Positions 18,636 to 26,854 of a DNA stretch of 64,000 nucleotides are shown one piece after another. Position numbers and translations under genes: made by a program. The stretch comes from Rhizomonospora bruguierae (GTDB lineage Bacteria; Actinomycetota; Actinomycetes; Mycobacteriales; Micromonosporaceae). The stretch lies in the NCBI RefSeq assembly GCF_018397995.1, contig NZ_BBQH01000029.1:1-64000 (forward strand), in the 5' to 3' direction. The notes under the pieces were generated by a model, which was given only the letters and a program-made list of their open reading frames with translations, was not told where the DNA came from and ran no database searches. Numbering within the stretch: position 1 is the first letter of the stretch; each line of letters opens with the position of its first letter.

Positions 18636-19589
18636 TCAGGGAACGTCCGTCGGTCCCTCGTCGTCGGTGGCGGCTTCGACCGGCGGAGCGACGGCGGGCG
18701 ACGCGACGGCGGTCGGCGCGGCCGCGGGCTCCTCGGCCGCGGCCGGTACTCCGAAGCCGAGCAGATCCTGGATCCGGGCGGTGTGCTCGGACGGCGGCAG
18801 GTCCGTGCCGTCCAGGGTGCGGATCTCGGCGAGCCCCCGCACCGAGGAGGCGAGCCACGCGGCGTCGGCGAGGAACAGGTCGGCCGGGCGGGCCATCCGC
18901 TCCTCCGCCTGCCAGCCGAGCTTCTCGGCGTGCTCGCAGAGCCACCGCGCGGTGGTGCCGGGCAGGATACCGGTCGCCTCGGCCGGGACGGTGCAGAGCG
19001 TGTCGCCGTCCAGCCACACGAGGCTCGCGGTCGGGGCTTCGAGCAGGTAGCCGTCGCCGGAGACCCAGAGGACGTCGTCGGCACCGGACTCGGTGGCCCA
19101 GCGCAGGGACGCCATGTTGACCGCGTAGGAGAGGGACTTGACCCCGCCGAGCAGCCACGGCGCCTGCGACCGGGCGGCGGCGGCCAGGCCGAGGGACGCG
19201 GTCAGGACCCGGATGCCGTCCCGGCGGGCGCGCCGGCTCGCCTCGCCGACCGGGTTGAGGGTCGCGTACAGGGTGGGCGTGCCGTCGCCGTGCTCCGCTC
19301 CGCGGGTGCAGACCAGGCGCAGGGCGCCCTCGTCGGCGCCCCAGCCCGTGCACGCCTGCTCGGCGAGCGCGGTCAGGTCGGCGGCCGGGGGGAGCGGGAT
19401 GCCGAGTCGGGCGGCCGAGCGGGACATCCGGTCCAGGTGCTCGTCCAGCAGCCAGGGACGGCCGCCGCGCACGTGCACGGTCTCGAAGAGCCCGTCGCCG
19501 CGCAGGACGCCGAGGTCGTCGGCGCGCAGCACCGGGGTGTCGGCCGGGACCACGCCCCGGCCCGGGATGGCGAGTACGCGATCAGGCAC
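18636..19589 (-). CDS. pabC: Aminotransferase class IV, probable aminodeoxychorismate lyase
   Basis: 317 aa from GTG 19589 (VPDRVLAIPGRG). Upstream in-frame starts exist and no strong ribosome site decides between them. This fold-type IV PLP enzyme has DDLGVLRGDGLFETV near the start, GGVKSLSYAVNMASLR (the PLP lysine) and EAPTASLVWLDGD, then TGILPGTT in the phosphate-binding cup. The pattern fits PabC, which releases pyruvate from aminodeoxychorismate to give p-aminobenzoate for folate; a D-amino acid or branched-chain transaminase is the alternative. A low-complexity Ala/Pro/Glu tail of about 50 residues follows the enzyme core. It is divergent from a Fur gene and close to the folate-binding YgfZ gene. 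Confidence 0.82.
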   Translation of the reverse strand: MPDRVLAIPGRGVVPADTPVLRADDLGVLRGDGLFETVHVRGGRPWLLDEHLDRMSRSAARLGIPLPPAADLTALAEQACTGWGADEGALRLVCTRGAEHGDGTPTLYATLNPVGEASRRARRDGIRVLTASLGLAAAARSQAPWLLGGVKSLSYAVNMASLRWATESGADDVLWVSGDGYLLEAPTASLVWLDGDTLCTVPAEATGILPGTTARWLCEHAEKLGWQAEERMARPADLFLADAAWLASSVRGLAEIRTLDGTDLPPSEHTARIQDLLGFGVPAAAEEPAAAPTAVASPAVAPPVEAATDDEGPTDVP

Positions 19590-19747
19590 GCCGGGGAGCG
19601 TAAACCACTGCGGGGCGCCCGCGGCAACCCCCGCGAGACGCGCCCGGAACCTGGGCGGGGGCATCCCCGGAACCCCCCGGCCCCGCACCAGGGCGGCGCG
19701 ACCTCGCCGGTCGCCCCCGGCCGGGCCGGCCCGCATATGATCGGACG

Positions 19748-20179
19748 GTGCCGGAAACGTCGCTGGCGGCCGTGCTCCGCTCGCGCGGACTGCGGATGAC
19801 CGCCCCTCGCCAACTGGTCCTCGACGCCGTCCGGGCGTTGGGCCACGCCACGCCGGAGCAGGTGCACGTCGCGGTCGGCCGGATCGCGCCCGGCGTCAAC
19901 ATCACCACCGTGTACCGGACACTGGAGCTGCTCGAGGAGCTCGGCCTGGTGACCCACACGCACCTGTCGCACGGGGCGCCGACGTACCACGCCGCGGATG
20001 ACGACCAGCACGTGCACCTGGTCTGCCGGGGCTGCGGGGGAATACAGGAGCTGCCGCCGGAGCTGTTGCAGCCGTTGGCGTCGGCGCTGCGCCGGCAGCA
20101 CGGCTTCCTGGTCGACATCGGCCACGTCGCCCTGTTCGGCCGGTGCGGCGGCTGCGGGAGCGGCGAGGGGGACGAATGA
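19748..20179 (+). CDS. Fur-family metal-dependent transcriptional regulator
   Basis: 143 aa, GTG start. The winged helix comes first (RGLRMTAPRQLVLDAV, then NITTVYRTLELLEELGLV, the family signature). Next is the metal and dimer part: HAADDDQHVHLVCRGCGG and the C-terminal GRCGGCGSG. The two CxxC pairs form the structural zinc site, and the His cluster forms the regulatory site. Zur and Fur cannot be told apart with certainty. Its stop overlaps the start of ygfZ (ATGA), so the two are co-translated, an arrangement common in Micromonosporaceae. Confidence 0.9.
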   Translation: MPETSLAAVLRSRGLRMTAPRQLVLDAVRALGHATPEQVHVAVGRIAPGVNITTVYRTLELLEELGLVTHTHLSHGAPTYHAADDDQHVHLVCRGCGGIQELPPELLQPLASALRRQHGFLVDIGHVALFGRCGGCGSGEGDE

Positions 20180-21234
20180 TCGAGATTCCGGGTGCGGTGC
20201 CGGTGGCGGCCGTGGACCCCGCCTCGCGGGACGCGGGCGTCGCCGCGCACTACGGCGACCCGCTGCGCGAGCAGCGCCTGCTGGCCACGGAGGCGGCCCT
20301 GGTCGACCGGTCGCACCGGGGGGTGCTCGCGGTGCCGGGGCCGGAGCGGGCGGCCTGGCTGCACAGCCTCACCAGCCAGCACCTGTCCGACCTGCGCGCC
20401 GGGCAGGGCACCGAACTGCTGGTGCTCTCGCCGCACGGGCACGTCGAGCAGCACGCGATGGTGGCCGAGGACGGCGAGACGACCTGGCTGGACGTGGAGC
20501 CGGCCAGCGCCGGCGAGCTGCTGGCGTTCCTGGCGAAGATGCGCTTCCTGACCCGGGTCGAGCCCCGCGACGCCACCGCGGACTGGGCGCTGCTCACCCT
20601 CGCCGGCCCGCGCGCCGCCGAGGCGCTCGGCCTGGAGCTGGCCGAGCCCGACGCGCTCCCGGTGCCGGGCCCGAAGTTCCCCGCCGGCGCCGTGCCGGCC
20701 CGGCCCAGCATCCTGTACCCGGTGCGCCAGCTCGACTCCGGCGGCTGGGCGCGCCGCACCCGCCTGGGCGTGGACCTGCTCGTCCCGCGCGCCAGCGTGG
20801 CCGCCGTGTACGAGCGGCTGGGCGTGCCCCCGGCGGGCCTGTGGGCGTACGAGGCGCTGCGCGTGGCGGCCCGGGTACCCCGCCAGGGCTTCGAGACCGA
20901 TCACCGGACCATCCCCGCCGAGGTGGAGTGGCCCCGGTCCGCCGTGCACCTGGACAAGGGCTGCTACCGCGGCCAGGAGACGGTGGCCCGGGTGCACAAC
21001 CTGGGCCGACCGCCGCGGCGCCTGGTCCTGCTGCACTTGGACGGCGTGGCGACCGACCGCCCGCCGGCGCCGGGCACGGCCGTGCACACGGCGGACGGGC
21101 GCGCGGTCGGCTTCGTCGGCACGGCGGTGACCCACTTCGAGCTGGGCCCGATCGCGCTGGCCCTGGTCAAGCGCAACGTGCCCGACGACGCCGACCTGCG
21201 CATCGGCGACAGCGTGGCGGCCATCGAACCGTAG
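20176..21234 (+). CDS. ygfZ: YgfZ/GcvT-like folate-binding protein for Fe-S enzyme maintenance
   Basis: 352 aa, ATG overlapping the upstream stop. It has a GcvT-like tetrahydrofolate fold with the YgfZ signature DKGCYRGQETVARVHNLG; the Cys of KGCYRGQE is the invariant family residue. N-terminal landmarks are ALVDRSHRGVLAVPGPERAA and LTSQHLSDL. Family members use folate to support assembly or repair of certain Fe-S enzymes. Linkage to a Fur-type regulator fits a metal or Fe-S theme. Confidence 0.93.
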   Translation: MIEIPGAVPVAAVDPASRDAGVAAHYGDPLREQRLLATEAALVDRSHRGVLAVPGPERAAWLHSLTSQHLSDLRAGQGTELLVLSPHGHVEQHAMVAEDGETTWLDVEPASAGELLAFLAKMRFLTRVEPRDATADWALLTLAGPRAAEALGLELAEPDALPVPGPKFPAGAVPARPSILYPVRQLDSGGWARRTRLGVDLLVPRASVAAVYERLGVPPAGLWAYEALRVAARVPRQGFETDHRTIPAEVEWPRSAVHLDKGCYRGQETVARVHNLGRPPRRLVLLHLDGVATDRPPAPGTAVHTADGRAVGFVGTAVTHFELGPIALALVKRNVPDDADLRIGDSVAAIEP

Positions 21235-21253
21235 GCGGGCGTAAGGTGCCGGC

Positions 21254-22099
21254 ATGAGCGCCGGAACCCTGATCACGGTCGCCCCCACCGGGGCGGAGTC
21301 CAGCAAGGCCGACGTGCCCGCGCTGCCGGTCACCCTGGACGAGCTCGTCGCCACCGCCAAGGAGTGCGAGGCGCTCGGCGCCGCCGTCATCCACGTGCAC
21401 ATCCGCGACGACCAGGCCCGGCCCACGCTGGACCAGGGCCGGCTGCGCGAGACGGTCGCCGCGCTGCGCGCCGCCACCGGGCTGATCGTGCAGCTGTCCA
21501 GCGGCGGCGCGGTCACCGATCCGGAGGCGGACCGGTTGGCGGTGCTCGACGCGGGGCCGGACATGGCGTCCTGCACGATGGGGACGGTCAACTTCGGCGA
21601 CGGCGTGTTCGCCAACCGCTGGGAGTTCATCGTCGACCTGCACACCCGGATGCGGGAGCGGCGGATCGTCCCCGAGTACGAGATCTTCGACCTGGGCCAC
21701 CTGACCTCGCTCCAGCGCCTGCTGGACCGGTACGGGCTGCCGTTCGGCGGCCACGTCCACGTGGACCTGGTGATGGGCGTCCCGGGCGGCATGCCGGGTA
21801 CCGCGCAGGCGCTGGTGGCGTGCCGGCAGGCCATGCGCGACCTGCCGGAGGGCACCACGTTCTCGGCGACCGGCATCGGGCGCAGCACCATCCCGGTGCT
21901 GCTCGCGTCGCTGGCCACCGGCGGGCACCTGCGGGTCGGGATGGAGGACACCATCACGTACGCCAAGGGTCAGCCGGTCGACTCGAACATGCAGCTCGTG
22001 GCGCGTGCCGTCGGCTTCGCCCAGCTCGCCCAGCGCCCGCCGATGGGGGCGGACGCGGCCAGGTCACTGCTCGGCATCCCGGCCACCGGGGCGCGCTGA
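21254..22099 (+). CDS. BKACE family beta-keto acid cleavage enzyme (DUF849)
   Basis: 281 aa, ATG start. It is a TIM-barrel zinc enzyme: the metal site is built from AVIHVHIRDD and GGHVHVDLVMGV (His pairs), with Glu residues such as EYEIFDLGHL completing the pocket. Family members condense a beta-keto acid with acetyl-CoA to give acetoacetate and a CoA ester; the founder cleaves 3-keto-5-aminohexanoate in lysine fermentation. The substrate here is unknown. It is followed by an asparaginase gene 21 bp downstream, probably in the same transcript. Confidence 0.9.
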   Translation: MSAGTLITVAPTGAESSKADVPALPVTLDELVATAKECEALGAAVIHVHIRDDQARPTLDQGRLRETVAALRAATGLIVQLSSGGAVTDPEADRLAVLDAGPDMASCTMGTVNFGDGVFANRWEFIVDLHTRMRERRIVPEYEIFDLGHLTSLQRLLDRYGLPFGGHVHVDLVMGVPGGMPGTAQALVACRQAMRDLPEGTTFSATGIGRSTIPVLLASLATGGHLRVGMEDTITYAKGQPVDSNMQLVARAVGFAQLAQRPPMGADAARSLLGIPATGAR

Positions 22100-22120
22100 C
22101 CGGCGGGTAGCTTCGCCCGC

Positions 22121-23080
22121 ATGGGCAAGATCTACGCGGGTGGCGTCCCGCTGGCCGAGGTGGTCCGCTCCGGCTTCACCGAGGGCGTGCACCGGGGGTC
22201 GCTGGTGGTGCTGGACGCGTCCGGCGCGCCGGTGTTCACGGCCGGCGACGTGCAGGGGCCGATCTTCCCGCGCAGTTCCAACAAGCCCATGCAGGCGGTC
22301 GGCATGCTCCGCGCCGGCCTGCGGCTGTGTGACGCGGCGGACCTGGCCATGGTGGCGGCCAGCCACCGGGGCGAGCCGGTGCACCTGGAGCGGGTCGCGG
22401 CCCTGCTGCGCAGCGGCGGGCTCACCGAGGACGCCCTCGCCTGCCCGCCGGATCTGCCGGGCGGGCAGGAGGCGCGGGAGGCGTACCTGGCCGCTGGCGG
22501 CACCCGGGCCCGGATCGCGATGAACTGCTCCGGCAAGCACGCCGGCATGCTGCTGACCTGCCTCGGCGCCGGCTGGCCCACGGAGGGGTACGCCGATCCG
22601 GGGCACCCGCTCCAGCGCCTGCTGGTCGAGACGGTCGCGGAGTTCACCGGCGCCCCCGGCGAGCCGCCGTGCGGCGTGGACGGCTGCGGCGCGGTGGTCA
22701 CCGCCGCGTCCCTGACCGGGCTGGCGACCGCGTTCCTGCGTCTGGTGGGCGCCGAGCCCGGCTCCGCGGAGCGCACCGTCGTGGACGCGATGCGGGGGTA
22801 CCCGGTACTGGTTTCCGGCACCGGCGAGCCGGACGCCGTGCTGATGGCCGGTGTGCCGGGCGCGCTGGCCAAGGGCGGTGCCGAGGGTGTGTGGGTGGTC
22901 GCGGTGCCGGGCGCCGGCGCGGTCGCCGTGAAGATCGACGACGGCGCGCACCGGGCGAGCGTGCCGGTGACCGCCGCCGCCCTGTCCCGCCTGGGCGTCG
23001 AGGCGCCCGAGGGGCTGCGCGAGACGCCCGTCCACGGCGGTGGGCGCCGGGTCGGCGCGGTCCGCCCGATCGCGCTGTAG
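22121..23080 (+). CDS. L-asparaginase II family protein (Rhizobium etli type)
   Basis: 319 aa, ATG start. It is of the non-classical, Ser-Lys-type asparaginase family. The motifs are PRSSNKPMQAVGMLRAG, NCSGKHAGMLLTC (tandem Ser-Lys) and CGVDGCGAVV, where zinc-binding Cys residues lie in the structurally known homologue. It would release ammonia from asparagine in the cytoplasm, since no signal peptide is seen. The family differs from the bacterial type I and II enzymes used clinically. Confidence 0.9.
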   Translation: MGKIYAGGVPLAEVVRSGFTEGVHRGSLVVLDASGAPVFTAGDVQGPIFPRSSNKPMQAVGMLRAGLRLCDAADLAMVAASHRGEPVHLERVAALLRSGGLTEDALACPPDLPGGQEAREAYLAAGGTRARIAMNCSGKHAGMLLTCLGAGWPTEGYADPGHPLQRLLVETVAEFTGAPGEPPCGVDGCGAVVTAASLTGLATAFLRLVGAEPGSAERTVVDAMRGYPVLVSGTGEPDAVLMAGVPGALAKGGAEGVWVVAVPGAGAVAVKIDDGAHRASVPVTAAALSRLGVEAPEGLRETPVHGGGRRVGAVRPIAL

Positions 23081-23122
23081 GGACGCCGCTCGCCCGCGCG
23101 GGTGATCTGTGTGGGACGCCAC

Positions 23123-23162
23123 GCTAGCTCCCGCTAGCGAACTGCTTGCAGGAGCTAGCAGT
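23123..23162. promoter_or_regulatory. Cluster of GCTAGC palindromes, candidate operator ahead of the XRE-HbhA operon
   Basis: GCTAGC occurs at 23123, 23133 and 23154. The outer copies lie in an inverted repeat GCTAGCTCC / GGAGCTAGC (23123-23131 and 23151-23159). A second inverted pair, ACTGCT / AGCAGT (23141-23146 and 23157-23162), is nested in it. The copies are 10 and 21 bp apart, about one and two helical turns. The array ends 18 bp before the GTG of the XRE regulator, so self-control by that regulator is likely but unproven. Confidence 0.6.
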
Positions 23163-23180
23163 CGGGGTTAGCGTCGAGGC

Positions 23181-23573
23181 GTGGCCACATCCAAGGATCT
23201 GCCCCGCGACATCGGCGCGTTCATCCGGGACATGCGCCGCAACGCGCGCATCTCGCTGCGCCAGCTCGCCGAGCAGGCCGGGGTCAGCAACCCGTACCTG
23301 AGCCAGATCGAGCGGGGGCTGCGCAAGCCCAGCGCCGAGGTGCTCCAGCAGCTCGCCAGCGCGCTGCGGGTCTCCACCCCGGTCATGTACCTGCGTGCCG
23401 GCCTGCTGGACCCGAAGGAGGGTCAGGAGGTGCCGGCCGCCATCGCGGCCGACCCGCACCTGACCCTCGCGCAGAAGCAGTCGCTGACCCAGATCTACGA
23501 GACGTTCCGGCGGGAGAACGCCCGCGTGGAACAGGAGGCCGCCGACGCGGCCGAGGAGGAGAAGAAGCCATGA
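23181..23573 (+). CDS. XRE-family helix-turn-helix regulator (Rv0474-like)
   Basis: 130 aa, GTG start. The HTH of the Cro/CI class lies near residues 12-65 (FIRDMRRNARISLRQLAEQA, then GVSNPYLSQIERGLRKPSAE). A short helical region and a Glu/Ala/Lys-rich tail (EQEAADAAEEEKKP) follow. Position directly before an HbhA-like gene, with ATGA overlap, matches Rv0474-Rv0475 of Mycobacterium tuberculosis. A palindromic array lies directly upstream, suggesting autoregulation. Confidence 0.88.
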   Translation: MATSKDLPRDIGAFIRDMRRNARISLRQLAEQAGVSNPYLSQIERGLRKPSAEVLQQLASALRVSTPVMYLRAGLLDPKEGQEVPAAIAADPHLTLAQKQSLTQIYETFRRENARVEQEAADAAEEEKKP

Positions 23574-24145
23574 CCGAGCCGAAGAACCGAATCCCCGCCC
23601 CGCTGTACGCCGCCGCCGGCGTCGGTGACCTGGCCTACCAGCAGCTGCGCAAGCTGCCGGCGCTGGTCGACGAGCTGAGCGGCCGGGCCGTCGAGAACGG
23701 CGCCGAGCTGCGCGGGCGCGGCGCACACCTGCGCGAGCGCGGCGTCCAGCTGCGCGAGCGGGCCCGCGAGCGGGCCGCCGGGTTGCGCCAGCGCGCTGCC
23801 GAGACCGATTGGGACCTCGACGTGGACGTGGACCGGCTGCGGGCGCTGGCCCGGCGCAATGCCGCCGCGGTCACCGCCGCCGCGCAGGCCGCCCAGGCCA
23901 AGGCCGCCGCCGTGTACGGCGACCTGGTCGCCCGGGGCGCGCTGGTGATCGGCGACGCCGCCGAGACGGTGACCGACGACACGGTGGCCGAGGTGGACGC
24001 CGCGACGGCCCCCGCCGAACTGCCCGCTGCCGAGCGGCCCGCGGTCGAGCAGCCCGCCACCGCCCCGGCCGCGACCGCCGGCGAGGCGCCGGCCAAGCCG
24101 GCGAAGTCCAGTGCCGCCAAGAAGAGCAAGCCGGCCGAGAGCTGA
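23570..24145 (+). CDS. HbhA-like protein with coiled coil and Lys/Ala/Pro tail
   Basis: 191 aa, ATG overlapping the upstream stop. The N-terminal 60 residues (PAPLYAAAGVGDLAYQQLRK) are HbhA-like. A long charged helix follows (RGRGAHLRERGVQLRERARE), probably a coiled coil, and then a low-complexity Pro/Ala/Glu region. It ends in a basic tail (PAKPAKSSAAKKSKPAES) like the heparin-binding Lys/Ala/Pro repeats of mycobacterial HbhA, only shorter. No signal peptide is present, also as in HbhA. In a soil actinomycete its role may be surface adhesion or cell aggregation rather than host binding. Confidence 0.85.
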   Translation: MTEPKNRIPAPLYAAAGVGDLAYQQLRKLPALVDELSGRAVENGAELRGRGAHLRERGVQLRERARERAAGLRQRAAETDWDLDVDVDRLRALARRNAAAVTAAAQAAQAKAAAVYGDLVARGALVIGDAAETVTDDTVAEVDAATAPAELPAAERPAVEQPATAPAATAGEAPAKPAKSSAAKKSKPAES

Positions 24146-24206
24146 GCCCACGCCGGGCCCGACGCCGCACCCCGGCGCCGGGCCCGGCCGGCATAAGCTT
24201 GCTGGC

Positions 24207-24518
24207 ATGGCTGCGCCAATCTTCGCCCCGGTGGTCGTGTACTACGTCAGCTGGCTGCTGTTCCTGTGCGCGGTCGTCCTCGGCATCACGGCGTTCGTGC
24301 ACGCGCTCACCCAGCGCGCCGAGGCGTTCCCCGCGATCGGCACCCTGCCCAAGCCGGCCTGGCTGGCCATCATCGGCATCTGCACGCTGCTCGGCTTCCC
24401 GTACCTGTTCGGCACGATCAGCGTGTTCGGCCTGATCGGCATCGCCGCGGCGCTCATCTACCTGCTGGACGTCCGGCCGGGCCTGCGCGACATCGCCGAC
24501 GGCCGCGGGATGTGGTGA
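24207..24518 (+). CDS. DUF2516 small membrane protein (Rv0476-like)
   Basis: 103 aa, ATG start. Three membrane helices are visible (VVYYVSWLLFLCAVVLGITA, then AWLAIIGICTLLGF, then VFGLIGIAAALIYLLDV). The Cys-free loops are short. Order XRE, HbhA-like, DUF2516 is as in mycobacteria (Rv0474-Rv0476). Its stop overlaps the next gene's GTG. No biochemical function is known to me. Confidence 0.85.
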   Translation: MAAPIFAPVVVYYVSWLLFLCAVVLGITAFVHALTQRAEAFPAIGTLPKPAWLAIIGICTLLGFPYLFGTISVFGLIGIAAALIYLLDVRPGLRDIADGRGMW

Positions 24519-25402
24519 GGGACTTCCGCTGGCCGCCGCCGCCCGACGGCGGGCCGCGGACGTACGGGCCGGGTCCCAGCGGCCCGCGCTCGGGCCGCCC
24601 GGTGCTCCCCGAGCCGCCCACCGACCTGCTCGCCACCCCGCACGGGGTCGCGCTGGAGCGGCTGGTCACCGGCGGCGGCGAACCGGTGACCGTGTTCGCG
24701 CACGGGCTGGCCGGCGGCATCGCCGACACCCGCCCGCTGGGCAGCGCGGTCGGTGGTCGCAAGGTCTTCTTCGCCTTCCGGGGGCACGGCCGCTCCGCCG
24801 CTCCGCCCGGCCCCTGGAGCTACGCGGACCTCGCGCGGGACCTGCGCGCGGTCGCTGACCTCTCCGGCGCCACCCGCGCGGTGGGGGTCAGCATGGGCGC
24901 GGGCGCGCTGTGCCGGTTGTTGGTGGACAGTCCGGACCGGTTCGACCGGCTGGTGTTCTTCCTGCCCGCCGTGCTGGACCAGCCCCGCCCCACGGCGTCC
25001 CGGGCCCGGCTGGCCGCGCTGCTGGCGGCCACCCGCGAGGGTGACATTTCGGCGCTGGCCGACGCGGTCACGCTGGAGGCGCCGCCCCAGGTGCGCAACA
25101 CCCCGGCCGGCTGGGCCTACCTGCGCCAGCGCCTCGACCAGCTCACCCGGGACGGCCTCGCCGAGGCGCTGGCCGACCTGCCGGACCAGGTGGCGGTCGC
25201 CGACCCGGCGCCGCTGGCCGCCGTCCGGGCGCCGGCGCTGGTGATCGCCTGTGCGGGTGACGACCTGCACCCGCTTCCGGTGGCCGAGCGGCTCGCCGCC
25301 GCGCTGCCCGCCGCGACGCTGGTCGTCTACGACCGGCCCGGCGTGGTCTGGACCCACCGGGCCGACCTGCGCGAGCGGATCTCGGGTTTCCTCAACGAGT
25401 AG
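24515..25402 (+). CDS. Alpha/beta hydrolase fold protein
   Basis: 295 aa from GTG 24515, in a GTGA overlap with the DUF2516 stop, so it belongs to the same operon. Fold landmarks are VTVFAHGLAGGIAD (oxyanion region), VFFAFRGHGRSAAPPGPWSY, and the nucleophile elbow AVGVSMGAGALCRLL with Ser in GVSMGAG. The acid is in ALVIACAGDDLHPLPVAERL. The His normally found in the last loop appears as VVWTHRADLRERI. Likely an esterase, lactonase or similar; substrate unknown. Confidence 0.85.
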   Translation: MRDFRWPPPPDGGPRTYGPGPSGPRSGRPVLPEPPTDLLATPHGVALERLVTGGGEPVTVFAHGLAGGIADTRPLGSAVGGRKVFFAFRGHGRSAAPPGPWSYADLARDLRAVADLSGATRAVGVSMGAGALCRLLVDSPDRFDRLVFFLPAVLDQPRPTASRARLAALLAATREGDISALADAVTLEAPPQVRNTPAGWAYLRQRLDQLTRDGLAEALADLPDQVAVADPAPLAAVRAPALVIACAGDDLHPLPVAERLAAALPAATLVVYDRPGVVWTHRADLRERISGFLNE

Positions 25403-25412
25403 GGTGCCCGCC

Positions 25413-26150
25413 ATGGGCGTGACGCAGCATGGCCGCACGCAGCGGCTCGACCTGGCCGACCCGACGGTGCGCGAGTGGCCGTGCACGGTGCTGGAGGTCG
25501 ACCCGGAGCGGGGCATCGTGCTCGATCGGTCGGCGTTCTACCCGGGCGGCGGCGGCCAGCCCCCGGACCACGGCGTGCTGCTCTGGCAGGGCGTGCAGAC
25601 CCGCGTCGCCGGCACCCGCAAGGGCGACGACCTGTACCTCATCCCGGTGGAGGGTGACCCGCTGCCGCCGGTCGGCGCCCAGGTGACCGGCGCCGTCGAG
25701 GACGCCCGCCGGACGCTGCTCATGCGTACCCACTCGGGGCTGCACGTCCTGTGTGGCGTGGTGTTCCGGGACTTCGGCGCGCTGGTCACCGGCGGCAACA
25801 TGGAACCCGGCGAGGCCCGGATGGACTTCAACCTGCCGCAGGTGCCGGCGGACTTCAAGGCCCGCCTGGAGGAGTTGGTGAACACCGAGGTCGCCGCCGA
25901 CCGCTCGGTGGCGGTGCGGGTGTTGCCGCGGACCGAGGCGCTGGCCATCCCGGACATCATCCGCACCCAGGCCAACCTGATCCCGCCGGCGGAGCAGGAG
26001 ATCCGCATCGTCGACATCGTCGGCCTGGACGTGCAGGCGGACGGCGGCACGCACGTCGGGTCCACGGCGCAGATCGGCAAGGTCCGGGTGGTCAAGGTGG
26101 AGAGCAAGGGGCGGGCCAACCGGCGGGTCCGGGTGCGGCTGGCGGACTGA
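25413..26150 (+). CDS. Alanyl-tRNA editing protein (AlaX-like)
   Basis: 245 aa, ATG start. This is a free-standing editing domain that hydrolyses mischarged tRNA such as Ser-tRNA(Ala). The N-terminal motif SAFYPGGGGQPPDHG is typical of AlaRS/AlaX second domains. The zinc site uses TLLMRTHSGLHVLCG (HxxxH) and, further on, VQADGGTHVGSTAQIG (usually CxxxH in the family; here Asp precedes GGTH). Residues 100-130 hold NMEPGEARMDFNLP. It is in the cytoplasm and acts alongside full-length AlaRS encoded elsewhere. Confidence 0.88.
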   Translation: MGVTQHGRTQRLDLADPTVREWPCTVLEVDPERGIVLDRSAFYPGGGGQPPDHGVLLWQGVQTRVAGTRKGDDLYLIPVEGDPLPPVGAQVTGAVEDARRTLLMRTHSGLHVLCGVVFRDFGALVTGGNMEPGEARMDFNLPQVPADFKARLEELVNTEVAADRSVAVRVLPRTEALAIPDIIRTQANLIPPAEQEIRIVDIVGLDVQADGGTHVGSTAQIGKVRVVKVESKGRANRRVRVRLAD

Positions 26151-26164
26151 GCGGTCCGCCGTCC

Positions 26165-26844
26165 GTGGTACCCGAAGCCCGTCCCGGGGCCGTTCGCGAG
26201 TTCGCCGCCGGGATCCGTCTGCTCGCCCAGGGCGTGCGCGCCTACGGTGGCACCCCCCCGGCTGCTCCTGCTCGGCATCCTCCCGACCGTCATCTCCACC
26301 GCGCTGTTCCGCACCGCTTTCAGCGTCCTCGTCGCGTACGCGGACGACCTGGCCGCCCTGGTCACCCGGTTCGCCGACGACTGGTCCACCGGTTGGCGCG
26401 GCACGGTACGGGTGGCCGCCGGCGTGGCCCTGCCCGGCGTCGGCGCCCTGCTCGCGGTGCTCGCGTTCACGGCGGTCACGCTGCTGGTCGGCGACCCGTT
26501 CTACGCGAAGATCAGCGAGGTGGTGGAGGACTGGCACGGCGGCGTCCCCGCCGCGGTCGAGGTGCCCTGGTACCGCTCGCTCGGGCGCAGCCTCGGCGCT
26601 GCGCTGCGCCGGGGTCGCCGGGTGGCTGCTGGCCGTCGAACTGGTCGACCTGCCGTTCCAGCGCCGCGGGCTGCGCCTGGCCGATCGCCGCCGCGCGTTG
26701 CGCGCCCACCGCCCGGTCGCCCTCGGCTTCGGCGTCGCCGTGTTCCTGTGCCTCCTCGTCCCGTTCGGCGCCCTCCTGCTGCCCCCTGCCGCCGTGGCCG
26801 GCGGGACGCTGCTCGCGCGCCGGCTCCTCACCGCGGACGCGTAG
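26165..26844 (+). pseudogene. EI24-domain membrane protein gene, disrupted by frameshifts and an internal loss
   Basis: The reading starts at GTG 26165 (VVPEARPGAVREFAAGIRLL), then changes frame at a run of seven C near 26252-26258. It continues in a second frame (RLLLLGILPTVISTALFR, later LLVGDPFYAKISEVVED) to about 26610. It resumes in a third frame as AGWLLAVELVDLPFQRRG to TAG 26844. EI24/CysZ-like proteins have an extra membrane segment between the second and third parts, which seems missing here. Pieces of all three frames are recognisable, but no single ORF covers them. It is either a decayed gene or partly a sequencing fault in the C-run. Confidence 0.75.
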
Positions 26845-26854
26845 CCTTCCGCGA

